NCBI GenBank assembly: GCA_037957365.1
Contig: JARHVA010005487.1
Coordinates: 753,501-817,500 of the forward strand
From: Torreya grandis
Lineage: Eukaryota; Streptophyta; Pinopsida; Cupressales; Taxaceae
Length of the DNA stretch: 64,000 bases
Direction: 5' to 3'
Under the pieces are notes generated by a model. That model did no database searches, was not told the DNA's origin, and saw only the letters and a list, made by a program, of their open reading frames with translations. Below are positions 10,380-21,589 of this stretch, piece by piece; position 1 is the stretch's first letter, and every line of letters begins with the position of its first letter. Made by a program: the position numbers and the translations under genes.

Positions 10380-10930
10380 GCATAGCTTCAGTCAATGTCA
10401 GGGTAACTACTGTGATTTGACTTACCAGGGGGATGGTGATTGCAACATCATTCTGTTGCTGTATGTGGATGGTATATTTGCTAGCTAGCAGGTTTGTACA
10501 TACAGGGTTTTGCTGAGCTAAGGGTAAGATTAGTTCAGTGGCATGTCATGAGGAGTTTGGAGCAGCGGAATTCTTTGACATGGGAGGCATGGAGATCACA
10601 GGTTGATTTTGTCTCGAATGGGAGCTGATGTGAATCAGGTGTTGGCGAGGTTCAGGATGCAGAGCCGGAGCACACTAAGGGCTGGACAGGTACAGTGTCT
10701 GAAATCACATGAGGTCTGGTATAGACCTGAGTATTCCCATGCAGTGGGAGCTATCAGAGAGTTAGGAGCCAATTCGGGGAAGTGGGTTCTCAGGTTTTCT
10801 GAGAGGGACCGGCAGCAGGTGTTGCTATGCAGGGTCAGGACCTCACTACAGGTGTTGTAGGTTCGGATGTGGCAGGTTACTCGGATGACAGGTGGTACAC
10901 CACGGGATGTGTGGTGGATTGTCTTCAGGT
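10380..10930 (+). pseudogene. RT and RNase H fragments, copia copy 1 (YVDD read as YVDG)
   Basis: Around 10390-10485 the sequence reads QCQGNYCDLTYQGDGDCNIILLLYVDG. The copia RT active site YVDD is YVDG at 10462-10473, removing a catalytic Asp. Downstream 10690-10810 gives YRPEYSHAVGAI and GKWVLRFSER, the connection region before copia RNase H, and 10860-10920 resembles the start of RNase H in shifted frames. The same YVDG is present in the minus-strand copy (59207-59218). The protein cannot be an active polymerase. Confidence 0.75.
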
Positions 10931-11008
10931 GGGAGCTTGAAGAGGAATACAAACCAGGAAACAGATTAGATAGAGTACAGGTACAGGTACAGTGCAGCTA
11001 TTTATCTC

Positions 11009-11020
11009 CAAGTGGGAGAT
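11009..11020 (+). promoter_or_regulatory. polypurine tract, copia copy 1
   Basis: CAAGTGGGAGAT directly before the 3' LTR, the typical copia arrangement. Confidence 0.85.
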
Positions 11021-12193
11021 TGTTAGGATTGTGGAGCTAAAAGCTTCACTGATGCAAATAGGAGAGGAGGTTGCTGAAGGTTGCTGAGTTGCAGAAGAAG
11101 TTGGGGTCGGTCTGATCAGCCGACGTCGGCGGGAGAGCATAGAGAAGCAACCGACGTCGGTCATATATCGGCCGACATCGGTCACCTCCAGGCAGACAGG
11201 GACCGACGTCGGTCGCCTGTGTGGTTCGACTGCGAGCTAATTACGGGCAGTTAGCTAATGAACCAAGTGTTTGCATGATGAGTGCTAATTTTAGACTCAT
11301 AGCTGCAGATCTAATTATGGTAATTAGATGTCTAATCATTATTTGGATGAGATCTATATAATAGACTCATGGTTGTATTGGAAAAGTGTGCTAGGGAGTA
11401 AGAGAGCATAATTATAAGCTCCTTCTGTGTGTGAGGTAGAGCAATGGTGCGTTCCTCCTAGTGCCTCAGTACCAGGTGTGTTGGTGCTGGATTGGAGAGC
11501 CAGCTGGGTTCTTCAAGAGTGTAGGATCTTGGTCACAGTTGCATGGCCTATATAGGAGATCTACATGGTAAGTAAGATCGTTGATCTGCAGGTGTATGTG
11601 TGTGCAAGGTCGAGGTTCACAGGTGAGCAGAACTGTTGTTTGATTTGTAGGTGTGCAAGGTCATATAGACAGCAACACAACAGGGAGCAGTATCAGGCAT
11701 GATCTACTTGGAGTACAGGTGTGTACTCGGATAGAGCAAGAGGAAGGCAAGGGAGTTCCTTCCATAAGTATGGTCTGTTGAATTGTAGGTTGTTGCAGGT
11801 TCATGGGAGATCTACTTGAAGTACCTTGAGTACTTGTGGAGCACGTGGAGTGCTTGTGGAGTGCGTGGAGCACTTGTGGTGTGCGTGGAGCATGGGAGGT
11901 GAACACCAACTCTGTATTTGAGTTGGGTGTTGGGACCTGTGAGAGGGAGAGCTTTGGGGAGAAGAATTACTGTTCACTTGAGGCGTGGGAAACCTCTGTA
12001 AGGTGGTGGAGAAGAAGTGGTATCTTCTTTATTGTATTCTTTTCTGTATAAAGTGTTAATACAATTTGGTATTGTCTCTCATATGCTGTGTTATTCTGAA
12101 TTCTAGTTACTTGGTGAATCTAGTTAATTTCCGCATATTAAGTTGCTTGGTTTAGTAATCAAATTGTGTGCTTCTGGTTTATATCTCCCAACA
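11021..12193 (+). repeat. 3' LTR, copia copy 1 (1173 bp)
   Basis: Same length as the 5' LTR and aligned to it without an indel. The differences are almost all C/T or G/A, for example the third palindrome, where ACGT became ACAT (11172-11181). It is preceded by the polypurine tract. Confidence 0.95.
11120..11212. promoter_or_regulatory. four palindromes in the 3' LTR
   Basis: Same four sites at 11120, 11151, 11172 and 11203, with the same 31-21-31 spacing. The third reads CCGACATCGG, a CpG transition. Confidence 0.7.
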
Positions 12194-12198
12194 ATAAG
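12194..12198. repeat. target site duplication ATAAG (right)
   Basis: Exact copy of 7770-7774, directly after the terminal ACA of the 3' LTR. Confidence 0.95.
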
Positions 12199-13900
12199 GA
12201 GGATTTTCTAACTATCACCATGATTTTAATTTCCTTCAGATAGTTTTATGTGTTGACTCTCCTATTTTTAGTTTCAAAAATTCATGGATGGTCTTTGATG
12301 GAGACAGTTTCTTGTGCCAATTTTGAAGGTTTTATGCCACTTTTCACCATCTTATGACTTGTTTCAGATAAGTAGACCTCCTAAAATGGCATGACTCACC
12401 TCACCCATCTTTTACATGTAATTTTAACTTATTTTCACTTGGTGACACATGTCTAAGTGACTCTTGGACTTCCCTTCTCTCTATCTTCCCATTTATTTTA
12501 TAAATTTTGGCCTTTTGGCCATTGTATGGAGAAATCCACTTGGGTATGGTGAAGCCCTACCAAAATTTTGTCTTGAATCAATAAATATTTTTTTTTACCT
12601 CATTCAATAATTCTCTAAGTGTATATGATGGTTATTGTCTTGTGAAAGTGTATTTAAGCTTACCTTCGCATGTCAATTTTCCTATTACCTTATGAGTTCA
12701 AAGACTTCTCTTTACAAGCCAGTAAGAAGTGTCAAATGGAGTTGTAGGTCTAGTGAATAGATAATTCAATAGTGTTTCTTAGAATGCCTATTATCTAATT
12801 ATTCTTAACCTAATCCAATTTTAAGACCCCATGTTGAAACATTGATGCAAGAAGAAGGTTGTTATTAGATGGAGTGTGTGTTAGACTTCTATTGGTTTAA
12901 AGTACATGTCAAGAGTGTGAGTAGAAAAAATATTTTGGTGCATCACCTCTAGTAGAATAAGTTTAATTTTAGTTGTTTTAACCCTTTTCATCTCCCCCTA
13001 ATTTGTTAGTAGTAGGAGCATGAGCTTCAATGATGCATCAAGGGGAGCTAGCCCCTAATCTAGAGATCCACCTCCTAATAGGGATACCCACAGTCCTGAG
13101 GTGGTTCCATTATTTCACTTGAATGAGGAGAATATTTTCCCATCTCCTCATTGCATGAAATTTTAAGTGACAATAGTTACATCCATCCAAAACTCACAAG
13201 AGCTTGTGAGGTAGACATGTAATTGTACATAAGCCATCTGATAAAGTTTTGATGATATATAGTTATCTGAGGTGCATTTTAAGGAAGACATTTGGAATAA
13301 AATCAAATTATAACCTATATGAAAGATGTGTATCCATTCTAGGCCCATGAAATGATGCCATGTGTCATTATCATGTCATTTCTATCTAGGATCCATGAGA
13401 GTGCCTTCAAGAGAGAGATGTGTGTCTCCACTCTAGCCATTAGATTAGTGCCAAGTTGTCAATAGTTATCCAAAAGCCTTCTAGGAGAGACATCTAGTAA
13501 ATAAAACTATGATTACCTATGAGAGAGATGCACGGCATTCTTATGACCAATTAAAATTGATCTATACCACCTAATAGCTTATTATGAATTGAATGATGCC
13601 ACTTGGTGAGATATAGATGAGTCATCATGCAAAACTACATTTTGAGAGTCTGTGAGGCAATCAAAAGATGCCACATGTTTACATTTTGAGCCAACTAGGT
13701 AGCTTAGGCATATTCAAGCCCCATGAGTACTTAGTTGGATCTGAGGTGGCATCCACATGTTGAAAGGTGCAATATTTAGCTTTAAATCTAAAATTGATGA
13801 CAGATCAAAGATAAATTAAAGCTAAATTTGAATTTTGGTGCAATCAATTACTAAAAGCAATAGGTTTGAAGTTGTTTCAAATATATGCAAGGTTGATAAG
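12199..13900. other. non-coding stretch, probable continuation of element A LTR then spacer
   Basis: No convincing gene. A TATA-like box (TTTTATAAATT, 12496-12505) is followed by AATAAA at 12580-12585, which suits an LTR promoter and poly(A) signal. A short plus-strand open stretch at about 13033-13166 starts MSFNDASRGASP and could be a gag start, but is too short to judge. 13340-13700 has repeated ATGCCAC-type words without a clear unit. I could not place the LTR end. Confidence 0.4.
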
Positions 13901-14135
13901 CTTGTCATTAATATAGCACTAACCAAGATCACTATCAACACTGCATTAATCAAAGTGATCATTCGAAAGGTTATGTAATCAAGGTTATTTTTATTTGCAC
14001 TTTAAAACTATACACATTCCCTTTCTCTAATGTCTATGATCTCATATTTTGACAAAGCTCAATCCATTAGCAAATTTTATTCCCAACCACCATTATTAGA
14101 GCTTAAAATTGTATAAGGATACAAAGAGACATTGA

Positions 14136-14546
14136 TTGATACCTAAAGTATTGAAAAATATGGCACAATCAGGTCCTTCTACTCTAGGTAAGATCAATTC
14201 CTTAAAAAATGATGACTTTATATTTTATAATGGTGCTTCAATCATCTTTAAAGATATTGAATTTATTCTTGAAGTCATATCATCTAGTGACTTGCATTAC
14301 AGTAGCATATATTTTAATGTAGAAGTACTTAGGGTTGTTAAAGAGAATGAAACCATGCCTCATATAATCCAACCATCTTTTTATATCTTTTACATTAACG
14401 TATTCAATCTCCACAAGGTCATAGCTAAGCCAAAAGTAACGCCATGTGCTGACCTAGTTTATAGTATTTTTGGGAGGTCAAAGTGTGAAGATGGGATGAT
14501 TAAATCAATGTCCCAAGGGATCCCTATTACTTTTATAGTAGGATAA
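14136..14546 (+). pseudogene. unrecognised coding remnant X, N-terminal part (136 codons)
   Basis: Longest open stretch at the start of a ~3.7 kb plus-strand coding remnant. It contains NDDFIFYNGASIIFKDIEF near residue 26 and a CADLVYSIFGRSKCEDG segment near residue 103. Coding-like sequence continues after the stop at 14544 with YEFYSPEKVLASWMTDP (about 14615) and FMDDQGNFPIQIFRQGV. I do not recognise a family. Placement between retroelements and the LTR-like sequence after it suggest the gag-type protein of a large non-autonomous retrotransposon, but that is inference. Confidence 0.5.
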
Positions 14547-15133
14547 AGCTTCAAAAAATAATATGACCTTCCCTCACCATAGATATAATATAACCAAGTC
14601 GTCATTAATAAGTGGTATGAATTTTACTCCCCAGAAAAGGTCTTGGCTTCATGGATGACTGACCCAATGGGAACTATTTTTATGGATGATCAAGGAAACT
14701 TTCCCATCCAAATATTTAGGCAAGGAGTCATAATTTTCCTATCCCTCTTGAATATATTATTTGATAGTCCACACATTTATTATGTGTACATAAGGGCTAT
14801 TTCATTATTGTAAATAATCTTAGAAGACCAGCAGATTCCCCTGCTTGGGGAATCATCAGCAACAACTTGGTGTGCAATACAGGACACTTGAAGGAATGTT
14901 ACCCCCTTCTTTATGATGAGATACTTATTAGATGTAATCTATGTAACTACTTAACTAGTTTAAAATTCATGGTCTTATAAACATCCATAAACTATGCCTT
15001 GACTCTTTTTTGCAATGCATATTCATAGATTCAGATGCAACATAAGAGTTATTATGAAAGAGTTCTACCAGTGGTCTACCAGTTGATCAATTAATATGAT
15101 ATGTATAGGGTTCCCCCAAAAATTGATTAAATC

Positions 15134-15492
15134 TTGAGATACATTGGTATTTATTTCTTATACTTAGATTGCACAGTTATCAAAATGAAAGGATTGATGG
15201 TTACCCCTCTTAGACTGCTAAGGTTTGTGCCAATAAAGCTAGCTAAAGAAGAAATGGCCTATCAACTTTTACATGGAGTTGAAAAATATTCAAAGAGAAG
15301 AATAAAATGGCCCCATATAAGGTTCCTTATAAACTAGGGAGTACCAGGATTATCAAGTGTCATGATGTTATTATATCTGCTAGGCATAAGGATTCATACC
15401 TATTTCTTGAGGATGACTTCAGACCATGGGATCCTAATCAGGTCATTACCAATCATCTATTCAAATTCAATAAAAATGTAGTAATTGAATAA
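15134..15492 (+). pseudogene. unrecognised coding remnant X, middle part
   Basis: Two overlapping frames join through a frameshift near 15310. First: FVPIKLAKEEMAYQLLHGVEKYSKRRIKWPH. Second: ARHKDSYLFLEDDFRPWDPNQV. The content is basic then acidic. No known domain is recognised. The frame then continues, with stops, through a Lys-rich stretch (about 15540-15640) and a PPxLAHGNIFYAKYEEG segment near 15640. Confidence 0.45.
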
Positions 15493-16060
15493 AATAATTA
15501 AGAAGAAGTTCATGAGTGGATATATAAATATTCTTTGAATGATGAGGTGGTACTCCAAAATGCAGCAAAGAAGAATATTAAACGGAAGATAAAACTAGAT
15601 AGGGAGAAGAAAAAGGAGGATATTGCTAAGTATCATCCACCACTAGCACATGGGAACATATTTTATGCTAAATATGAGGAAGGTAAAGATGAATAATATG
15701 AAGAAAACATTCCTCTTATTAGGAATAGGCTAAATAGACCTCCATAACTTGCCACTTCAAGCATTCAAGAATTACCTCCCAGCTTTGAGCAAGGAGGATT
15801 TAGCAGTCAGCCTGATCCATCTCAAGGGTTTGTAATGATCTCTATATTTGTTATGGGATCCATTATAAAATTCCTATGTCAACCTAAACTTAACGCTATT
15901 GACCTTGAGGAATTATAATGAGGAATTGGAACAAGGCATTGAGCTTTCCATGGAAGAAGTGCAAGCACTGAATGGTAGAAATATTGAGAAAGTATAAAAG
16001 AGGAAAAAGGAGCCTAAGACCACTATGAGAGGATAAATATCCCCTCCACCAGATTTTTGA

Positions 16061-17860
16061 GTGATTTTAGAGCTTCAAACACAAGTAACTAATCCTTCTC
16101 CAAGATCTGATCCATTTACTATTGTTGTTGCCACTAACACACCACAATATACCCTTAGATCACAAGCTCCCAATGTAAGTACGTCACCACTGCACTCTTT
16201 TCCAATTATAAGTAAATCTCAAATTAATTATAATTATACATTTGTTTCTCTCACTATTTTTCCCCCATTGGCTTCATTATCATCAATAACTACAACTACC
16301 ACTTTCAATCTTCAGTTGTTACTAGCTTGGGCCAAGCTAGTGGTTCCTTGGGATTTACCATCCCTTATTTCATTTCTCATGCCACTATAAATATTTTATC
16401 TTCATCAAGCACTAGTTCTATTTAGGATATTAGTTCCACTTCTTCTCAAGTAGCAACAAGTAGCGTATCACTTTCTATTGTTTCCCCTACATTGGCAAGG
16501 CCATTAAGGCCCATTTCAAAAAAAATCACCTTTCTAAAGCCACCTTTACTTGCATCCCCATTAAATGTTACTATTGTTTCAAAGGTGAGTGTGCCCCCAA
16601 AATTACCTTCATTTATTCTAAATATGGGCCCTATAAGAACTCCATTTATCAAACTTGGGCAGATACACCCAATAAACTTGCCACATATTATTGTTGTATC
16701 TCTAGCCTCTACCTCTACTCAAGCACCTATAATGAAAAATACCCCAACTACACCACCTCTAGTAAATCCAATGCATATTTTTGTCCTAAATTGGGTCACA
16801 TATATTATACTAGTAGGAAGACAAGAGAGACCTTAGGTATTCCTCTCTGCACCATATATTGACATGAAATTGGATGTTGCTACAAGTACTATGAAAAAAG
16901 TGGTAAGGAGGAAGGTTGAATAGCCCCAATCTAGCTCAGTTGTGGCTCATGAAAGTGAAGAGTACCTCTTCAATTTAATAAATAAGAAGAATGTTAGCCT
17001 AGGTGAATTAGATGAGTATGTAGGGGACCCTATGTTCATGGTCCAAGCCAATGTAGAATCCATAGTGGCCTTAATGAAAGGTATGCAGTAGGAGATGAAA
17101 AGATTGAGGGAATAATCATTGCCTATAATACCATAGAATACTATGGTCTAAGTAATAAATTCAATCATCAATGTCTTCAATATATACAAGGTCATAAAGA
17201 GAAGGCAAGAGGATGGGACTCTGTAGCTTAATGTGTTCATTAAATATGACCAAAAACTTACACTTTATGATGCCAAATTGGAAAACTTGGCTAGAGTTAC
17301 AAGGAACAACAAGTTCCTAGACCTTAAGATATTACCACTTGAAGACATCATCCTGGCACAAACTATAATGATGAACAAAAGGAGGATATTGAAAAGATTT
17401 CTAGAATAGGTTAAGGATGTAACTATATCCTTAGAAAAAATAGAGTTCAGGATTGCTTTATTACTAAAGGATGTTATAGTCACTATGGTAACAAAAGCTT
17501 ATGACAGCTTTATGGATGACCAAGAGTTTAGACCTCAAAGGAAGGTATTTTTTTCAAGATTCCAACAAGACATATCCAATGTCAAGACTGCCACTAAAGT
17601 GATGAACATTATGGCTTTTTATAACCAAAGGCTAGAGAGAGTTGAGGCTATTAAAGAGGCATTTAGACCTGTAATTACAGAGCATGATAGGTTTATTCAA
17701 TAAATGTTTGACCTATTTCAGCCTATGATATTGGATTTTGGTCAAATTGACCAAGACAACTTAGAATACACTAAGTTTGGACAAGGGAAAAGGTGGAGAA
17801 ACAAAGGTAGCAATAGCAAGCACTTCAGCAACCTCTTCCAAGGCCTTGAGGAATATTTTA
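16061..17860 (+). pseudogene. unrecognised coding remnant X, Pro/Ser-rich linker and C-terminal coiled-coil part
   Basis: 16061-16390 is Ser/Thr/Pro-rich. From 16492 one frame runs to about 17860, broken only by stops: a Pro-rich stretch, a basic patch (KKVVRRKVE near 16890), an acidic/helical part (HESEEYLFNLINKKNVSLGE), and long helices ending in SRFQQDISNVKTATKVMNIM and RVEAIKEAFRPVITEHDRF. The last 400 codons look coiled-coil-like. No enzymatic motif is seen. The lack of frameshifts over 1.3 kb argues for real former coding sequence. Function unknown. Confidence 0.5.
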
Positions 17861-18700
17861 TTTTGCTTTGTAAATTCAAATTTGGCATATTCCCTTGTAA
17901 TATTTGGCATTTTATTTATTGTTATTCAAAAGCTAAAATCCACTTCTCTATATTTGGGCATATTTTAATAGGCCCACTTGAACTTGTCCAGGAATTTTGA
18001 GGCCTATATATAGGCTTCAATGTAATCATAACTAGAACAGTTGTTAGAGAATTAATGCAAAGGAGCTTAGAATTTTTGAGATTGTTTGAATTCTTTATTA
18101 TGTGTTTTGTAGTTCCTGCTTCTCATACTTTTAGAAAATTAATGGTTTCTTTTCTACTAACTAATCTAATAATAATATCAATGTATGTATTTGTTGGTTT
18201 GATTTTAACATTAGGCTAATAAATATGTTTATTTATGTGCTCTATTTTATCTTATTTATAATTGAATGTGTTTATGCAATTTGATGTGAATAAATAAATT
18301 TTGTACAACCTATGCTTTCATATATATGCATCTATTTTCCTTTGAAATCTCAACTACATTCATTTGGCTTTGAGTATTACACTAGTGTTGGTGAATGTTA
18401 GTTTTCATGTTATTGTCATATAAGTTATAATAATTGACACCTCTAACCATCTGAAGCAAGCTTCCTTTTCTGCCCTATCCTGCTTACTTTTGGATCTACC
18501 CCATAAGTCACTTTAGTTTAGTTCATTCTATAAATATTCATGGTTTGTTTGTGGTTGGGTAATCGGAAAAGTTTAGAGCAATTTCACAAAGACTAGCAAT
18601 AAATAAAGTGTCACTACATATAATTTATTGTGACTATAGTAGGGTCTACTTGCAGACTTACAAGTGGTGGCCATATCTTTTTTGTTTTGTTATTTTTAGT
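17861..18700 (+). promoter_or_regulatory. LTR-like non-coding sequence with palindromic TATA box
   Basis: AT-rich sequence follows remnant X. GCCTATATATAGGC at 18002-18015 is a perfect 14-bp palindrome containing a TATA box, placed as in an LTR promoter. No second copy was found upstream of remnant X, so LTR status is inferred. 18016-18700 shows no gene. Confidence 0.4.
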
Positions 18701-19259
18701 AGTAATTATGTAAACAACTCAAGCCTCAAGTCTTACAAGACTTAAAATTGAGTTTATTACTTTCCTCCTATTCCCTAGTAACACAAGGAGTGCATTAAGT
18801 GCATCAATAATAAGATTTCCATTATTCCTCTAAATAAGGTGCACAAACCCTACATCATTTTAGATGAACTAGACTCTCCTTATGTCATGCAAGAAACTAG
18901 CTCAATGAAGGTAAACTCTTAAGAGAACCCAAAAGCTCTATGCATAGCCAAATGTAACTTCTTGTATGAACATACTTAACATTAGGTACAATATTTACTC
19001 ACTCAATGGTTAAAGACATCTGAATAATGGAAGCTAAAATCATTATTTACATAGTCATTGGCACCCTAAGTTGTTATAGAAGATTGTGTGTCCATGTCTG
19101 TTAAATCCCCTACTTATTCAGAAGTTGATTTTCTCTATAAATTAGATGATCATATGCAGGACTATATAGATCCAACTAGAGAAGGCATGTTTCCTTAGTA
19201 AATAGCTTCATCTATTAGTGGAGACTCAAATGTGCACCTACTCAACCAGGCTCAGGGTA
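18701..19259. other. spacer or 5' untranslated part of gypsy element C
   Basis: No convincing coding sequence or repeat seen. It lies between LTR-like sequence and the first gag-like reading of element C. Confidence 0.3.
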
Positions 19260-20230
19260 ATCATGAACTCTACCTTATGAGAATGGTCTTTGCACATGAG
19301 AGATAAATTATTTTATACTATGTGATTGAGGATATCAATAAATTCATTTTACACTTAAAAATTCATGTACCTACCCTTAGTCAGTGAGTTAGTGCCTTAA
19401 ATTATGCTCTAACAAAAGTTGTAGTGACATGGTGGGTAATTCATATAAATGACCAGCTCAATTGGGATGATGCATGAAAACTCATGATTATAACATTGCA
19501 ACTACCATATATCATCAAAATTTATTGGCCTTTCTTTCAAGAAGGTGATTGCCCTAAAATTTGTATTCATAAATGTTTTGAAGTCTGGACTAAAGAACAT
19601 GTGGCACTAAAGTACAAGTTCATATCTTTCATTACACACTAGCTTCTTTACCAGTAGCATGGTATATGCATCAAGAACATATGAGAGATACAAAGAATTA
19701 GGCATAGGTGAAAATAAACTTCATACAGACATTTTTTTTTAAGATGAAAACCCTCTAGTTCATAATGCATTTCTAAAAATTAAACATTTCTTATGCCATG
19801 GGTACATAGAAGATTTAAGTACCAAGATGGAAGCTACTATGTAGAAAAACATAGCCTATGATCTGAACACATCATTACCAAGATATAAAGCTGCCAAGAG
19901 AGAAGAATAATCTCTTGCGCATCCATGCCATCAAATATAGAATGAAGAGGAAGAAATTGAAGATGTAGATAATGATGGTGATATCAATCTATCTAATTTG
20001 TTTGAACCTGAATAGCCACTAGAACTAGTAAAGGGCACAGTCATAGAACCTATTGAAGAAGACAAGTAGCATAATATATAAATACCAGAATAGGAAGGGA
20101 AACAAATGCTACAATAATTTATTGCTAAATAAAAGTGTAATATTTGAAAAAAACCTATAAAAAACATGTGAAAAACATCAAAAGTGAGGAAATTCCTAAA
20201 TTAGCACATATAGGTGATTACTAGACTAAA
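19260..20230 (+). pseudogene. gag-like region, gypsy element C
   Basis: Heavily broken plus-strand coding sequence. Readable pieces include VSALNYALTKVVVTWWVIH (about 19390-19445), followed by WDDA and PYIIKIYWPFFQEGDCPK, which resemble the capsid part of a Ty3/gypsy gag. An acidic stretch with NEEEEIEDVDNDGDINLS lies at 19940-20000. No zinc knuckle is seen. Assignment rests mostly on its place directly before the RT of the same strand. Confidence 0.45.
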
Positions 20231-21280
20231 TCTAAAGTTTTAAAAGCTATGAAACTCCTGTAAGATTATCAAGATGTGTTTCCCACTAAATTTTTAGAGG
20301 TCAGAGGATTCAATCCATCCCTAGTAAAAATGCATATCAAACTCAAGAAGTGTGCACAAAATAAATGGCCATATAATTTGAATCCAAACATGAAGCTGAA
20401 AGTGAAAGTTGAACTCAATATAATGCAAGACACAGGTATAATCTATCCCATAAAAAAGGTAGATTGGGTTAGTCCCATGGTAGTTTAGCCTAATAAATTA
20501 GGGGATATTAGATTATGTGGTGATTATCAAATTTTGAATGATGCATGTGTGAATGATCCATTTCTAATTCCCTTAATAGATGAAGTTTTGGAATCTATCA
20601 TAGGTCATGAAGTCTACTATATCATAGATGGTTTCAATGGATATCATCAAATACCCATCATAGAAGAAGATAGAGATAAAATGAATCTTTCCACAGAATG
20701 TGGATCCTTTGCATACTAATACCATTTAGTCTCAAGAACCCACCTATAGTATATTTCTCATGTAGTGGTGATTGTGTTCAAAGATTTAATTCATGATTTT
20801 ATAGAAGTCCATCTCAATGATTGGGCAATATTCTCTTTATTTAAAGAACATTTTTTTAAGATTTGCCTCATGTTAGAATGCTACCAAGCTCTATGCATTG
20901 CCCTAAATTTAAAAAATATTTATTTTTATACCTTTTGATGTCTTGCTAGGTCACGTAGTGTGTAGTGAAGGCATTTTGGTGGACCAGGCCAAGATTGTAG
21001 TTATTCTAAGCATGCCTCCACGAGTTAGCTCCACAAAAGTGTGATATTCTTTTGGCCATATAGGGTAATACCAAAAGTTTATCAAGGGCTATGGATCCAT
21101 TTCATCTCCATTGGAGTATTTATTACATAAATTTGTGAAGTTTGTCTAGACTTTTAAGGGCCAAATAGCCTTTATCAAACTAAATTAGAGATTGGTTACT
21201 GTGCCTATTCTCATCTTTTTAGATTGGAGTATGCCCTTTCATGTTCACATTGATGCTTTAGGCATCATAGTCAAAAATAA
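20231..21280 (+). pseudogene. reverse transcriptase, gypsy element C (YLDD read as HLND)
   Basis: 20276-20488 includes KVDWVSPMVV. 20534-20719 reads NDACVNDPFLIPLIDEVLES, IDGFNGYHQIPI and ECGSFAY, a clear Ty3/gypsy RT palm with FxGYHQ motif. The catalytic box is HLNDW at 20810-20824, so one catalytic Asp is Asn. Further pieces (SLFKEHFFKICLMLECYQ, CLARS, then FHVHID near 21237) match the rest of RT and the first strand of RNase H. Sequence similarity to the family ends near 21270 and the usual RNase H and integrase do not follow, so element C is truncated or joined to another sequence there. Confidence 0.8.
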
Positions 21281-21283
21281 GTA

Positions 21284-21589
21284 ATGGGTATTGATCTAGT
21301 ACTAAGGAAAATAAAATTCAATGATCTAGATCCCTTTAATTTTCTTCAAGTGGTAGATCAAAAACTATTTGACCCAAATCCTATCGATGTTGTGCAATTA
21401 CTACCTCTTGTAGTCCCCCACTACTTCCATAACATAGATATCAAGTGCCCACTTTACATGCCCAATTTTGGTGACTTAGGAGAGATTATACAAGTCTTTC
21501 TTGGTTAATAAAATGATAGAAACATCTACATTGGCCTTGACACCACAATCATCATCAACATAAAAGCAATAGCTTGAGCTTTGGGCATG
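21284..21589 (+). pseudogene. unassigned open stretch after RT of element C
   Basis: A 74-codon open stretch (21284-21508) with VVDQKLFDPNPIDVVQ and HYFHNIDIKCPLYMP. I cannot tell whether it belongs to element C or to the next coding remnant. No known motif. Confidence 0.3.

Larger units (their letters stand above)
7775..12193 (+). mobile_element. complete non-autonomous Ty1/copia retrotransposon (copy 1)
   Basis: Two 1173-bp LTRs (7775-8947, 11021-12193) starting TGTTAG and ending CCCAACA bracket a 2073-bp internal region with an initiator-Met tRNA primer site and a polypurine tract. It is flanked by a perfect 5-bp duplication, ATAAG. The internal region is far shorter than a full copia pol and retains only pieces: zinc knuckle, protease, gag-pre-integrase, a scrap of integrase, a palindrome array, then RT/RNase H scraps. 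The LTRs have equal length and differ at about twenty sites by eye, nearly all transitions, so the insertion is young relative to the surrounding elements. A second related copy lies at 58829-61864 on the minus strand. Confidence 0.95.
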
